DNA from: Glandiceps talaboti
Taxonomy: Eukaryota > Hemichordata > Enteropneusta > Spengelidae
Direction of reading: 5' to 3'
Assembly (NCBI RefSeq): GCF_964340395.1
Contig: NC_135568.1
Location: 9,099,276-9,139,275 of the forward strand
DNA length: 40,000 nt
In this document: piece after piece, positions 9,547 through 21,362 of the stretch
How the letters are laid out: every line of letters starts with the position of its first letter
Position numbering within the stretch: the stretch's first letter is position 1
Position numbers and translations under genes: made by a program
Notes under the pieces: model-generated
What the model saw: only the letters and a program-made list of their open reading frames with translations
Told to the model about the DNA's origin: nothing
Databases searched by the model: none

Positions 9547-10425
9547 GAACACAAAAATAACCCCCTACTTCAGTGTAGACAACTGCAGAGCCAACGTATA
9601 TCTACATACATCATAACAACGTATATCAACAGATATATATTTTACATTTCACCTGGTGAACATTGGTTTTATACTATGGCAATGTCTGTACTGATCAAAG
9701 CGTATGTCTAGCCTGGAGACACTGAACTAAGTGGTATAATCATGTATAATGCCATGGCAACGAGTCTGCAGTCAGCTGTTTTACTCTACGCCAGTAAGAT
9801 ATTGTTACCCTAGCAACTGCTTGTATATTTGAGAACCGGCGGGGAACTACTAAAATTACATACACTGAAATAGGCAATACATCATAAATTTAATAGACCG
9901 TCCACAGGTGATATGAATATTAATAGAGAAAATTGTCATATGTTTAATACTTTAATGTACAGAACTGGTGCACACAGGAGAGAAACGATTGACCCAGAAA
10001 ACTGAGCGTAATGATCTTCAGGTTGATTCATTCAGTCAAATCCATTGTGTTGTTGTGATGACAGTTAGTACCAAAGAAACTTCAGGTCACGAACGAAATA
10101 TGACAGATTACTTACCAGTCAAGTTGTTCTCCCTTACAGGGCTATGCTTCCAAAAACCGCATGTTGTACTACAAGCAATTGTCTCCACTACGTACGACGA
10201 AGACGACAATTATATAGTATACGATCAATCCATACACCGTATTGCTTTCAGTTGTCGGGTTACCTGTCTTTTGTTGATGTGACCTTGAAACACATAGTGT
10301 GATATTCATGTATGTCAATACGCGTGAGTGTTGTTGAAATGGGTGTCGTTTACTTTGTATACTATTGCCGGACAAATAGATCGTGACCTGGCATAAAATG
10401 CACGGTAGAACGGTTTTGAAGCTAG
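9547..10425. other. No gene seen
   Basis: The longest frame (about 100 codons around 9980-10280) has no recognisable domain and no splice context. I see nothing else. Confidence 0.45.
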
Positions 10426-10790
10426 GTGCATCTGGAACGGTTTTAAAAACTGGTCTGTTAGCTATAACAACAATTACTCGTTATATCGTTCACCATGAGA
10501 TGTACCGAATCCCTCTAAGTAAACACATTTGCCTAGCAGTATACATAGTATAGTGCAATATAGCAAATCAAATTGATTTTTGGATCCGCACCCTAAAATA
10601 AGCGCCCTCGTGATCAATGAATAGCCATTTCAACGTATAACTATAATACTTATATAGACATTAAAATAGACCTCCACAGATCTCTACACTATCCAAGGAC
10701 TGGTGTTTTATGAATTTCCAGTAATTATATCGTTTGCTGTCTGGTCGACGTAACCCCACTTACAGCTAGTACAGGTTTAATTGATGCATA
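10426..10790 (+). repeat. Dispersed repeat (GTTTTGTTAGGTA/TTACAGCTAGT family), copy 1
   Basis: CTGGTCTGTTAGCTATAACAA near 10450 and CTTACAGCTAGTACAGGTTT near 10758 correspond, in the same order, to parts of 30755-31065. The first part also resembles 11390-11470. Similarity is patchy. Confidence 0.45.
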
Positions 10791-11149
10791 TTTATCAAAT
10801 TATTTCCACAGCATTACCTCTGATGATCTCTGATGTGTGTGATTATAAAATTATAATTTCTTTGTAGACTACATTCAAATTACTGATCTGACGAATTGCC
10901 GGTAGTCAGATCATCGTTACATTATCGTTTGCAATTAATAGGAAATTGTCACAATGTAGTTGTGAAACGTGAGAGTGGTATTTGAACGATGCGTTGGGCA
11001 GGGTGTCAGAGATAGCAACGCTTTTGCCGTCAACATCAAATACCCCAATCAATGGTTTGCCTTATAACCGATTGCCACTGGATGCGCTTTTCTCAACCCA
11101 ACATACAGACTTACTAGATACATATAGTACTCAGCATATAGTATTGCCT

Positions 11150-11480
11150 TCAGTATCTATGAAATTTAAACTTTCATCCTTAAGATATTGCCTCATTACC
11201 AAAAGTCATTAATTATGCAAATGACTCATTAAAATCAGAAGCTTCAATAACAAGCGTTGCAGAGCACTTGTCAATGTGTGTATTTTGAAATGAAATTTGA
11301 ATACCCCATTCTTAACATATTGTCTATTTACCAAAAATCATTATTTATGCAAATGACTCGTAAAGGTGCACTGGCTGCAACTAGAAGTTTAAAAAATGTT
11401 TTGTTAGGTACAATAACATAATCGTAATATTGTACACCATCAACATTATTGCACCACCTGTGGGTAAACGCATTTCTGTA
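11150..11480 (-). repeat. Octamer-containing repeat family, two units
   Basis: Two units about 130 bp apart share TT(A)A.ATATTG.CT.(A)TTACCAAAA.TCATT, TTATGCAAATGACTC and AAATTT(A)AA. Each carries a perfect ATGCAAAT (11215-11222 and 11347-11354). Further units of the same family lie at 11815, 14797, 14955, 385 and 525. Confidence 0.65.
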
Positions 11481-11531
11481 GGTGTATATACGCTTTAAAT
11501 CTCAGCCCACTAAAAATAGTGGTCTGAGTTT

Positions 11532-11552
11532 AAATCAAATCAAATCAAATCA
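11532..11552. repeat. (AAATC)n short tandem repeat
   Basis: Four copies of AAATC follow TTT. Confidence 0.9.
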
Positions 11553-11814
11553 ACCTGTTTCTGTACTGCTTATGGATGTCTATTGGTATTTTAATAATTT
11601 TCAATGAATATATTGTGGTTGTCTGATCGAAAAATGATACTACAGAAATTACATATGAAATTATATGAAATTTGACGTTTGTATTCAAAAGATATTGACA
11701 AATTAAGAAAATAATTAATTCTCCATTAGGGTGAAAAGTTAGAACAACACGATTTATAGGGCACATGTGCTATGTTATCATCACAATGTATGCACACAAT
11801 TACGTTGAAGCATG

Positions 11815-11976
11815 CACTATTAAGATATTACCTAATTACCAAAAACATTTTGTGCAAATATCTCATTAATATTAATAATATATTTTCCAACTCCTAATTA
11901 GTTCTAGCCATTACCCTAAAAAGACATGTACCAAATTTCGTTTCAATTTAGCCAGTCATGTTTGAGAAAACGAAGA
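11815..11976 (-). repeat. Octamer-like repeat unit joined to a CATA array
   Basis: AAGATATTACCTAATTACCA begins a unit of the same family. It continues with ACCAAATTTCGTTTCAATTT and TTTGAGAAAACGAAG and passes straight into (CATA)n. The microsatellite looks like the tail of the element. Confidence 0.55.
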
Positions 11977-12218
11977 AATACATACATACATACATACATA
12001 CATACATACACACATACATGCATACATACATACATACATACATACATACATACATACATACATACATACATACATACACGCACGCACAGACACACACACA
12101 CATACATACATACATACATACATACATACATACATACACATTCATACATACATACGTACGTACGTACATACATACATACATACATACATACATACATACA
12201 TACATACATACATACATA
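11977..12218. repeat. (CATA)n microsatellite
   Basis: About 240 bp of CATA units with CGCA, CAGACA and CGTACGTA interruptions. It produces spurious frames on both strands. Confidence 0.97.
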
Positions 12219-13765
12219 CCATGGTGTTTATCCTATGCTACTATCTAGCATTGACATGTAGTTAATCCCTATACAGGCAGAATGTGATAATTTTCTTTAA
12301 GTAGATAGCTACAGTGTTATTGCCACATTGACTAATGCATATGTCATGAAAATACAAAAGCACAAAAGCGTACAATTAGTAGACATATTAGGAAGCCAAC
12401 CAAGTAAACTAGATGGACATATTAAGGTTAATTGCTGGCCTATAATATTTGTTTGTGAAAACTGATATTTTTACTATTTATTTTGTGTCCCATTTTTTGT
12501 ACTATTGTTGTGCCTTAATTCGATTCATTATCTGTATATAAAACTATAATTATTTGGAGTAAATTTGAGGATATTTATTTAAAAGAAATTGGTTTTGGCA
12601 TTACAGCGATTGATTGATTGAAGGAAGTATGTAGGCCCTAGATATTATCACACGGTGTCTATTTAGAAATGCAAAAGTTCACGGATTTTGTTTATTTTTC
12701 ATTGATTGAACTATATCCAAATTAGTGTGTTGTACAAGACACATGAACTCACGAGATTACACATTACCCTAAGTACATCAATAAATCACTGTCCTGAAGC
12801 CCTGTTTGATAATCCGTTACTACACCATCGCTCACCCTTTACTAAAAGATAAACCACTGCACTGGCAGAATCCTAAGCTTTCTGCCATTACTGAAAACTA
12901 GTAACGAATTCTATTAAATTCATCCCATGCCATCATGTAATTACGGATGACAAAAAATACCAAAAAGCAAGCATTGAATACAGTTGTTTGTGAATCATTT
13001 GGCTTTCAGAGAATGAAGTACCAAAAGCAGCATGTGCGAGAAACTTAACAAAGAACTACTACAGTACAACATAGCGTTTCTAAATGATATTTTAAATCAC
13101 TGCAGAGGTAGGGAGAAATTTGCCAAGTGCAATTACTATCACTGAGTACAGTGGATATTGTAGAACATTCCTTTTACTTTACAAAGTATGCTTCCTGTTT
13201 ATAGATAAACACTTGCACATATTTGCTGTAGCTAACCTCAACTAGTAACCTTTGACCTTCGAAGACTGTAACTGAGATTGACTGACAGTGTAAATTCTCG
13301 GTGTATAAGTAGACATGCTAGATTGAATTCCAGCCACATTGTCAATCTCCAAATTAAGATGGCAAACTAACTACCTCATCTAGATAAATACATATAAATA
13401 CAAAATTGCACCCACTTGGAACGTACAACAACATAGACATTTCATTTCCTACTGCATTATATAATTGCCACATATTGTACACTCCTGAATATAGTACAAA
13501 GCTGTACAAAACAATCTTTTTTCGAAATTTACATTCGCTTTTTTTATTACAGCGAAAATAGTGCAAATTGTAGTTCTCACACCTTCAGTCACCTAATTCA
13601 ACCTATCTTAATTCAATTTGATTTTCATACCTTTTTCATTACAGAGAAAATGCAAAACGAATGTATTGTGTTTATAAAAAGCTAATTTTCTGACTCAATA
13701 ACTTATTTGTATTGATTTGTATTTGTCATGAAAGCCGAGTTTTTCTAAAGACAGGGCCATAAGGG
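12219..13765. other. No gene seen
   Basis: AT-rich DNA with no ORF or repeat that I can support. Confidence 0.5.
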
Positions 13766-13776
13766 AATGTCACAAT

Positions 13777-13998
13777 GTGAGTAAAATACCCCTAGGTAGT
13801 ATGTCATTAATCGATACACTATTTCAGAGAGTAGCTATTATAGATTTGATTGGTCCGTTAGATCCAGTCACAGATAGAGGTAATCATTACATCTTAACTT
13901 TAGTAGACTATGCAACACGTTACCCAGGAGCCGTTGCTCTGAAACGAATTCAAACACGTCTGTGGGGACAGTATTCATGTCTGCCACCTTTTCTATGA
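13777..13998 (+). pseudogene. Ty3/Gypsy-type retrotransposon integrase fragment
   Basis: The frame reads IIDLIGPLDPVTDRGNHYIL followed by TLVDYATRYPGAVALK. This is the start of the integrase catalytic core (rve) of Ty3/Gypsy elements, with the usual D-L-x-GPL and DYATRYP.A motifs. Only about 55 residues match. The second Asp and the Glu of the DDE triad are absent, the sequence turns unrelated after the KRIQT segment, and a stop follows at 13996-13998. No reverse transcriptase, zinc finger, LTR or primer-binding site is recognisable nearby. It is a dead remnant. The frame's first codon is GTG, so no start is claimed. Confidence 0.8.
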
Positions 13999-14375
13999 AT
14001 ACACCACTGTTCACTGTGAAGATGCATTAAGAAATAACACATGTTGAACAACAACTTACACGCAAATTCTTTTTAAAGTGACATTAACGTTCATTAGTTC
14101 AAACTATCTTCTATACTAATAACGATAATGTACATCAAAATGCAATTGAATTTATCGTCCTTCAATAAGTAGTTAAAGACATAGGTTTTATGAATAAGTA
14201 AACTTACCAGCTTGCGGTTTTAGCATTCGTCCTGGCACATTTCTTGTTAAAGGTATGCGCAAGCTGCTTACACACTACACAGTATTATCTCCACATACCC
14301 TCTCTCTTATGGCATGTCCCTGTCTACCTTCTAAAGAGAAGAAAATTGTTTCAATTGCATGTTAATAATGTAAGT
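13999..14375. other. No gene seen
   Basis: Non-coding DNA between the integrase remnant and a short AT tract. No LTR or pol similarity is visible. Confidence 0.5.
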
Positions 14376-14402
14376 ATTATATATATATATATATATATAT
14401 AT
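14376..14402. repeat. (AT)n microsatellite
   Basis: A short, perfect AT tract. Confidence 0.95.
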
Positions 14403-14796
14403 ACAGTGTTACTGTGTTGAGATGGACAGGATACTTGTCGTACTAGTTGATAACATTGTATTATTACCCTTCATGAATACTTAACAAGCTTGACATTTAA
14501 AATGGTCTGATCGCGGAGTATAAGGCGTCGCGGCGTTTTTCACGTTATCAGAACTGTTTCCATGGAAACCGAAGTATATGCATTATTTATGGCAGATTTT
14601 ACGTCAATCCCGGGTAAGGATTATCGCATCTATTATATGGAAACACTCCTAGGCTTTAAATTCGCAGAAAAAATCAAAACCTCAAAAAGTAACAGACGCC
14701 ATTGTATTTGTCTGCTTGGTTTCCGTCTTTACGAAGGACGATTTGTTATCGTTGATATATAAAGGCGTACTAAATGATATGAAATTGAAGACTGCA

Positions 14797-14860
14797 TTTT
14801 TAATATATTGCCTAATTACCGAAAGTCGTTAATTATGCATATAAATCATTAAAAATACAC
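14797..14860 (-). repeat. Octamer-like repeat unit, inverted copy
   Basis: AATATATTGCCTAATTACCG, GTCGTTAATTATGCAT and a trailing CATTAAAAAT match the 11150-11480 units in the same orientation. It faces the copy at 14955. Confidence 0.6.
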
Positions 14861-14954
14861 ATGCAATCGGTTGTCGTCAATGCTTGTACCACATGGCATT
14901 TTCCGTTAAGAAAGTGCATAAGTGCATAAAGCTTTTTGACTTAGGGATTATTGG

Positions 14955-15440
14955 TTTGTAAGTGTCATTTGCATAATTAATGATTTTTGGTATTATATTA
15001 GGCTATATCTTAAGAATGCAAGCTTTATATTCCATATACATTTATTTGAATGCATCGATATTGATAAAGTCCAGGTGTTTGATAGTCTGCTGTTGAAGTT
15101 TTCAATTGTTATCAGTTACATAATTAAGTATTATTGGGCAATATCGTGAGAATGGTTACTTCAAATTTCATATAGTGTGATACATACATTGATAATAATA
15201 TAGTGCAAGGGTTACAGAGATTGTTGATGTAGCTATCTGAATGATACATTTGCATATGTAACTATGCAAGATTCACGTTTCACGTAGTTGATATAATTAA
15301 TTTGTCTATTAAGGGGTATATCATGTATGATAGCTATTGCTCAGAAATGTACGTTCAAACAATTACTGTTTGTAGGAATAAAAATCTTAAGGCTCTGCCT
15401 TTACGGAAGGCATTAAGTTTACATATGGTTATAGATATTT
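14955..15440 (+). repeat. Octamer-containing composite repeat with GACA tail
   Basis: The first unit has CATTTGCATAATTAATGATT, then GGCTATATCTTAAGAATGCA. A second unit begins near 15115 (ATAATTAAGTATTATTGGGC). The block ends with TTTACGGAAGGCATTAAGTT and runs into a CAGA array. The same order of parts occurs at 376-735, and the orientation is opposite to 14797-14860. Confidence 0.65.
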
Positions 15441-15441
15441 C

Positions 15442-15501
<60 letters not shown>

Positions 15502-15532
15502 GTGACATAGACAGTCAGTCAGTCAGTCAAAC

Positions 15533-15591
<59 letters not shown>
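15442..15591. repeat. (CAGA)n microsatellite
   Basis: Two CAGA arrays flank a short (GTCA)n stretch near 15513-15528. The tract starts where the octamer-type repeat ends. Confidence 0.96.
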
Positions 15592-15857
15592 AACACTAAC
15601 AAGTACGAAAGATAAAAGTTATTGAATCGGATTTCGAAATAAATGAACGGAAAACTATTTAGGATTGCAGGTAAAGTACTTGAAGGGGATTTATCTTAAC
15701 AGTCGATAAAACCAATAGTTGCTAATACTTTTGTCAGGTACTGAAACCCTGGACATGAGCATTCTAACTACTTGTATGCGACGGGACAATTGCAACTACA
15801 GACATTTGCCTATGTTAGTGTCTTCATAAAATATAAGATGTTTAAATTGACATAGCT

Positions 15858-16665
15858 GAATCCTGCGCTGTGGGTTTAGACATGGCATGCACGTATACCG
15901 TGATGGTAATTTGTTCAGAAAGAGAAAGAATTCCATGTAAGATTAAATAGATATTGGCACGTTTAGCGTAGAAAGAAGAATTGACTATAGTGGCATTTTA
16001 AGGATGATGTTCTCTACTTTGATGAAGATTATTGAGTGGCAACTTCAGATTTTCAATACATCTTCATAATAGTATATCTACCTTATAGCGATTATTTAAT
16101 ACCGGATGATACATGTAATTAACTCGTTTTAGGAGTAGTGCTTTTCCAAGATAATGATAGTACATTTAAATTGTCCTAAGGTCATTTGAATTAATCCATG
16201 TTATTTCATACAGGCAATAGAATCTGAACATTAAGGTAATGTGCTTGTAAATCCACAATAAAGACAGCCGCCACACCATATTTATGATATCTCATACATA
16301 GAACATAGAACATAGAACACAGAACATAGAACATAGAACATAGAAAAATATTAACCGGACAGTATACTGAATTTGGAGCTGTTCTAAGTATTGCGTTGTT
16401 TGGCATGATAATGACATTACATTTAAACCACTGCCATAACGACAGTACATTTAAATTATCCTTAAGGCCATTTGAACTTAATTCTTTACATAATAAATTC
16501 GAACAAAAGGGAAATATTCTACTTTAGCCACAATAAAGGCAGCCGCCACACCATCATCGCGGCATATCTTATGGAGAACACAGAAACATTTTAACTAGAT
16601 AATACAATAAAACAGTACTGGATTTGGAATGCTTTGTTGAAAGTTATTATACAACAAATTACTAA
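15858..16665 (+). repeat. Segmental duplication, copy A
   Basis: It begins GAATCCTGCGCTG and GGCATGCACGTATA, passes through GAAGAATTGACTATAGTGGC and ends TTATTATACAACAAATTA. The same landmarks occur in the same order in copy B (17391-18057). The second half consists of two related subunits starting near 16161 and 16446, each with TACATTTAAATT, AAG(G)CCATTTGAA, GGCAGCCGCCACACCAT and a CATAGAACACAGAA-type segment. No coding frame is conserved between copies. Confidence 0.85.
16296..16345 (+). repeat. (CATAGAA)n heptamer array inside copy A
   Basis: About seven CATAGAA units (one reads CACAGAA) occupy the position where the sister subunits carry only one or two. Confidence 0.9.
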
Positions 16666-16766
16666 GCTACATTCCCCGGTTATAACATGATTATAAGATA
16701 TCGTTATATTGAATTTATCACGAATGTATTCATTAAGACTGTACAGTCTCATATCCAACTAAAAGT

Positions 16767-16829
<63 letters not shown>
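16767..16829. repeat. (CA)n microsatellite
   Basis: About 62 bp of perfect CA dinucleotide lie between the two copies of the segmental duplication. Confidence 0.97.
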
Positions 16830-16832
<3 letters not shown>

Positions 16833-17390
16833 GTTTGTATGTATAATACATTTATAATATAAAATTACATCTATAATGAAATAAAAAGAAATGCTGGAGA
16901 AAATAAAAACTTTCTAGATATGGCGTACATATATGTCATTGTTTTAAAGGAAATCCGATTGAGATTACACATACTTCTGAAAGTTGAAAATAAAAATGCT
17001 GATTTGAAATCGAGAATTTGCTCAAGTTCTGATGAAACATAAAATTACCGAGAGTATTACATTTATGTATAGAATTATTACTGTGTGTACAGTTAGTACA
17101 TAAAGTCAAGAATTGTTGAAAAAAATGTGGAAGTAAATTACAGGAATACAAAACTGTCCAAGATTCCAAATAAAGCCATCCAAAGAGATTAATGTCAGCA
17201 ATGAAAGTAAATAGCTGATTAAAATATATTCAGATATTGAAGCAATGGACATGATACTCTTTTCATCAAACGTATGTACTTGATGGAAAAGAATTGCAAT
17301 TAGGAAAGACATTCGTGAAGAGTTGATCTAATGTTAGTTCATAAAACCATCCTTATTTAAACAAGTAAAGTCGTGTTAATAGTCTTACAC
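16830..17390. other. Spacer between duplicated blocks, no gene seen
   Basis: AT-rich DNA; short minus-strand frames here have no recognisable features. Confidence 0.5.
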
Positions 17391-18057
17391 GAATCCTGCA
17401 CTGTTTTAGGAATGGCATGCACGTATATCAAGATATTGTATAAATGCTAATTTTTTACTGTGGGGAGAAAGGATAACATGTAACATTAAATGAATATCAA
17501 TGCGTTTGTACGTTTGACGTACGAAGAATTGACTTGTGGCATATAAGGAATGACATTCTCTTCTCAATAGGGTTAGAGTTAATGTTTTTCCCTGTGATAA
17601 GGACGGGCCGTTTTAAATGCCCTAAGGTGATTTGAATCATATTGTTTTTAGCAGAAAGGCAGCTAAAACCAAAAACAGCCGCGACATGATAATCATGACA
17701 TCCCTTACATAGAACACAGAAAATTATTTACTGGACAGTGTTATATATTGCACTAAATTTGGAGCTCTTCTAAGTATAGCTTTGTTTAGCATGGTACTGG
17801 CATTACATTTATATCACTGTGATAACAGCCGTACATTCAAATCATCAGCAAGGTCATTTAATAACCTAATTCCTTACATAATAAAATTTAAGAAAAAAAT
17901 AATATTTTACTAACACCACAATAAAGGCAGCCGCCACACCATTGTTACGGTATCTCTTACATAGAACACAAGAAAATATTAACTAGGTAACACAATAATG
18001 GCACTGAATTTGGATTCGAGAGCTCATTTGAAATTTATTATACAGCAAATTGCTGGA
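17391..18057 (+). repeat. Segmental duplication, copy B
   Basis: Its landmarks are GAATCCTGCACTG, GGCATGCACGTATA and GAAGAATTGACTTGTGGCAT. Two subunits start near 17607 and 17832, with TTGGAGCTCTTCTAAGTAT and GGCAGCCGCCACACCATT, and it ends TTATTATACAGCAAATT. It is shorter than copy A, mainly because it lacks roughly 90 bp corresponding to 16030-16130. It has diverged by many substitutions. Confidence 0.85.
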
Positions 18058-18728
18058 CTAGACGTCATACGATCATAATTGTATGTATTGGTGTCTCATT
18101 AATTGGTTTAATGAACGCCTGAGTTAATGATCACGTGACCTATCATCCTGTCATGTGGATATTATACACAGCTATATTAGTTATGTCGTATTTTATTATG
18201 AAAGAAAAAATGCCTATTTATGTTAATCTCCCCTAATAATATTTTCTATTAGCAAAATTAAATTCTTACTGTAGAGGATAATAATATGTTATCAAAAGTA
18301 CAAATAAATTTTAGTGGGTAAGTACATGTAGTCTCATTTGGTATGTGTAATAGATATGAGGGGTTTCAGTGACATGCCTGGATATGTATGTTTTATTTGC
18401 CAAGTGAGTCAATTGCATGGTGGTTGAAATAACAGGGAATTCAAGCATTTACATATAAAGTTAAATATAATAGGGTAGGGTAGGCTGAACAAAAACTCAA
18501 AAATATTCTCAGATTAGTTCTTGCCATTTCAACAGCATCATCGGGTCATATTTCTATATAACGCAATACTAGTACTTTGTAAGATGTTAAGGAACCATAA
18601 CACGTACCGTACCGTGTTTCACACATAAGAGCGATCGTAAGATGATCTGATCTCCGATTTATGGTTACCTGTAGTGCTCTACATATAATGTATTGAGCAC
18701 TGTTTACTCAATTACTCCATCCATCATA
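18058..18728. other. No gene seen
   Basis: AT-rich non-coding DNA with a short (GGGTA)n run near 18473. Confidence 0.5.
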
Positions 18729-18772
18729 GACATACATACATACATACATACATACATACATACATACATACA
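18729..18772. repeat. (CATA)n microsatellite
   Basis: About 11 CATA units. Confidence 0.95.
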
Positions 18773-21362
18773 CAGTTTCCTGTATATATTTTGACAAATA
18801 TACTATTTTGCAAGTTAGTTCAGTTCTGCAGGTCTGTTTTATAACAATGAAATGTGTAACGGTTTCACTGCAGTGTGGCTCAGAGAACACTCTCTGAAGC
18901 TAACAACGTGAGTCGAAGGTTTGTCAATGGAAACACCTCAGTGCTGACATGATGTTAACAAAAACATGAAGATGTAATTTTAATCTATTTAACTACCTTG
19001 TTTTCTTTACAAACGCAGCACACCTAACTAGCCATGTTACTATGACAACACTGACGTCACACACGAGCGACTTAAACTAAATATCATGAAGTTAGGTGTA
19101 TGTGATGATGCATGACAGAGGGATTCATGACCGACAGAAATCGACGAAAAAAAAATCGGATCGCGATCTGGATGATTGAGTTAGCAGTTAAAAGGCAGAT
19201 AAGCCAAGTATCTCGCGGGATAACAGCGATGAAATCTTGCAGTCATTATAGAAGAAAAAATCAAATTGTGGACCATTTTTTCTGGAATGAAAATGTGAAA
19301 TTGAACTGGAAGACCGAGCAAATGAGATATTCTCAGAGAAAGGTCACCTGTTCAGAACAAATGACTCTCATTTCGTTATGTGGTTAATATATAAATATAC
19401 AAAGCACTACAGCCTGCGTGCCTTGATAACAGTAACAATGTCTTTCCTTGGCACGCAATGGTGACCTGTATCATGAAATATGCAATATATAGTCACTAGT
19501 CTAACACCCCTTGCAATTTGATTGTTCAGTGAGGGCATATTGTGTTATAATAAAACGCAGTTAAGTAAGATTTCTGTCGAGTTGTGTTCAACAGACTTCT
19601 ACTGTAGCTGCATTTGAACGTTAACACTGCACTCTCTCGTAGAAACTGTTTTAATACACAAATTTTAAAACTACCATGTTTGACATTACCAAACATGAAA
19701 TATGCATGCAATATGATTTCAAAAATCATGAAACTATAATTTTAATTAACATTCCAATATGAAATATGTATGCACAAAAAATCTATTTGGTATGGGTGAC
19801 TATTACCATTTTTTAACAATAAAACTGAATTAAATAAAAACTGTAGGCATTTTATATAACATTTGGAAACATCATAACGTATAACTAAACTTTAATGAAA
19901 ACTAAGTTTAAGTTGCCGTATCGTCCTCCAAAAGGCTTATGTTTAAGGTATTCATTGAACGACCTAAAAATGGGTTTTCAGCATCTGATATTGCAAATAA
20001 TGTGAGTAATTTTACAAAAAAGGTAACGAACTTCAATCTTTAAATGTATATACTATGAAGTGTTTAGCTCACGTAATTGTATAGGTTTGTAAATCCTTGA
20101 ACTGTTGGTTAGACTGGTAATGGTACATGAACCAAGGTTATCATGTTGTTGATCTTCAATACATGTGATTAAATAGCTATGATATCCAGGTTTACCTTGA
20201 CCGTGTGTATTCCAGGACTGTAGTTAGATACAGTATTATATGCAATCATTTGGCAATATAGAGTGTAATATTTGATTTCAGTACAAATTCGAAACCTCTT
20301 ACTTGCAGTATTTGCTAAAGTGCAAACACATTTAGTGTTCTATACAAATTGAGTCCTGTGTCCACTGTCTATGCTTTGTCCTATGCGGATAAATCATGAA
20401 TTTGAGAAAACTTTACCCTGAATAATTTATTTACGTATGATTAGCGTACCTATACTTCAATCCCCCCTACAATCAAATGGTTCAGCCTGTGTTCTCTTCA
20501 TAAAATATTGCATGCGGTAAAGCCATATGCGTTCCATAGAAGTGGTTTTCATTTGGCATAAAAACAGTTCGTCGACGGATAAACTGGTAATCGACAGCTC
20601 AGTCACAGACGTGTGATTTTCTTCTATTCAGTCAAAAATCAGCAACAATTCATCGAAATCAAGTCTGCTTCATTCGCAAAGAGATATCTCCAGGGAAACG
20701 GGTGATACTTAACGCCATATGGTCGACATACTAACGCGTTAATGCTAGTTTTGGCAATGGTCATTACATTGATTCCATAACGGTTTTACAGGACAACTGT
20801 ATGTAGATGATAAAGGTGTGCGACATATCTTGAAATATTACCGTCCACCTAGACAGGTAATGATATCTGTTGAATGTACTGAATTAGCAGATAAGTATAC
20901 CCTTTGCATACTGAAACTAAGCTGTGGGAAGGCGACTGTGAGACTTTGATTGCCACGTATCTTCTTCGCTGTTATGACAACGGCATTGGCATCACATTAA
21001 CGTTGTTGCATGTGTACAACCTATGAGGATTTACACAATTTGACTTTTATTTGACTGGTGAAAATTTTCACTTACGTTGAAATAAAAAGCAGATAAGCAC
21101 GTCTACATACATTGATGGTGCACCAATTACTGCATGAAACTTGCCTCGATATAAATGAACGTCAAAAGTATAATATCGTTGGAGACACTGTGTCCGCATA
21201 ATTGAGTATACTCAACACGTTCAAATTAAATCTCATCCACCCCCAGATTACTAGCATACATTAAGGAGTGTTTTGAAGAACACAGGATTTCTCTTGTATG
21301 CTGTTTTCTTTTGAGTCCTAGACTCGGACTTCATATCACGGTTGTTATATCCAAGCTTCAAA
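18773..21362. other. Upstream of the GPCR; no gene seen
   Basis: A 91-codon plus-strand frame at 19112-19387 has no recognisable domain. The 2 kb before the GPCR probably include its promoter and 5' UTR, but I see no TATA box or splice acceptor that I can defend. Confidence 0.45.

Noticed and set aside
11926-12261. Frames of 90-110 codons over the second CATA array
   Set aside because: Same reason: a simple-repeat artefact in every frame.
19112-19387. A 91-codon plus-strand frame beginning MTEGFMTDRNRRKK
   Set aside because: No domain, no splice context and ordinary AT-rich composition; likely chance.
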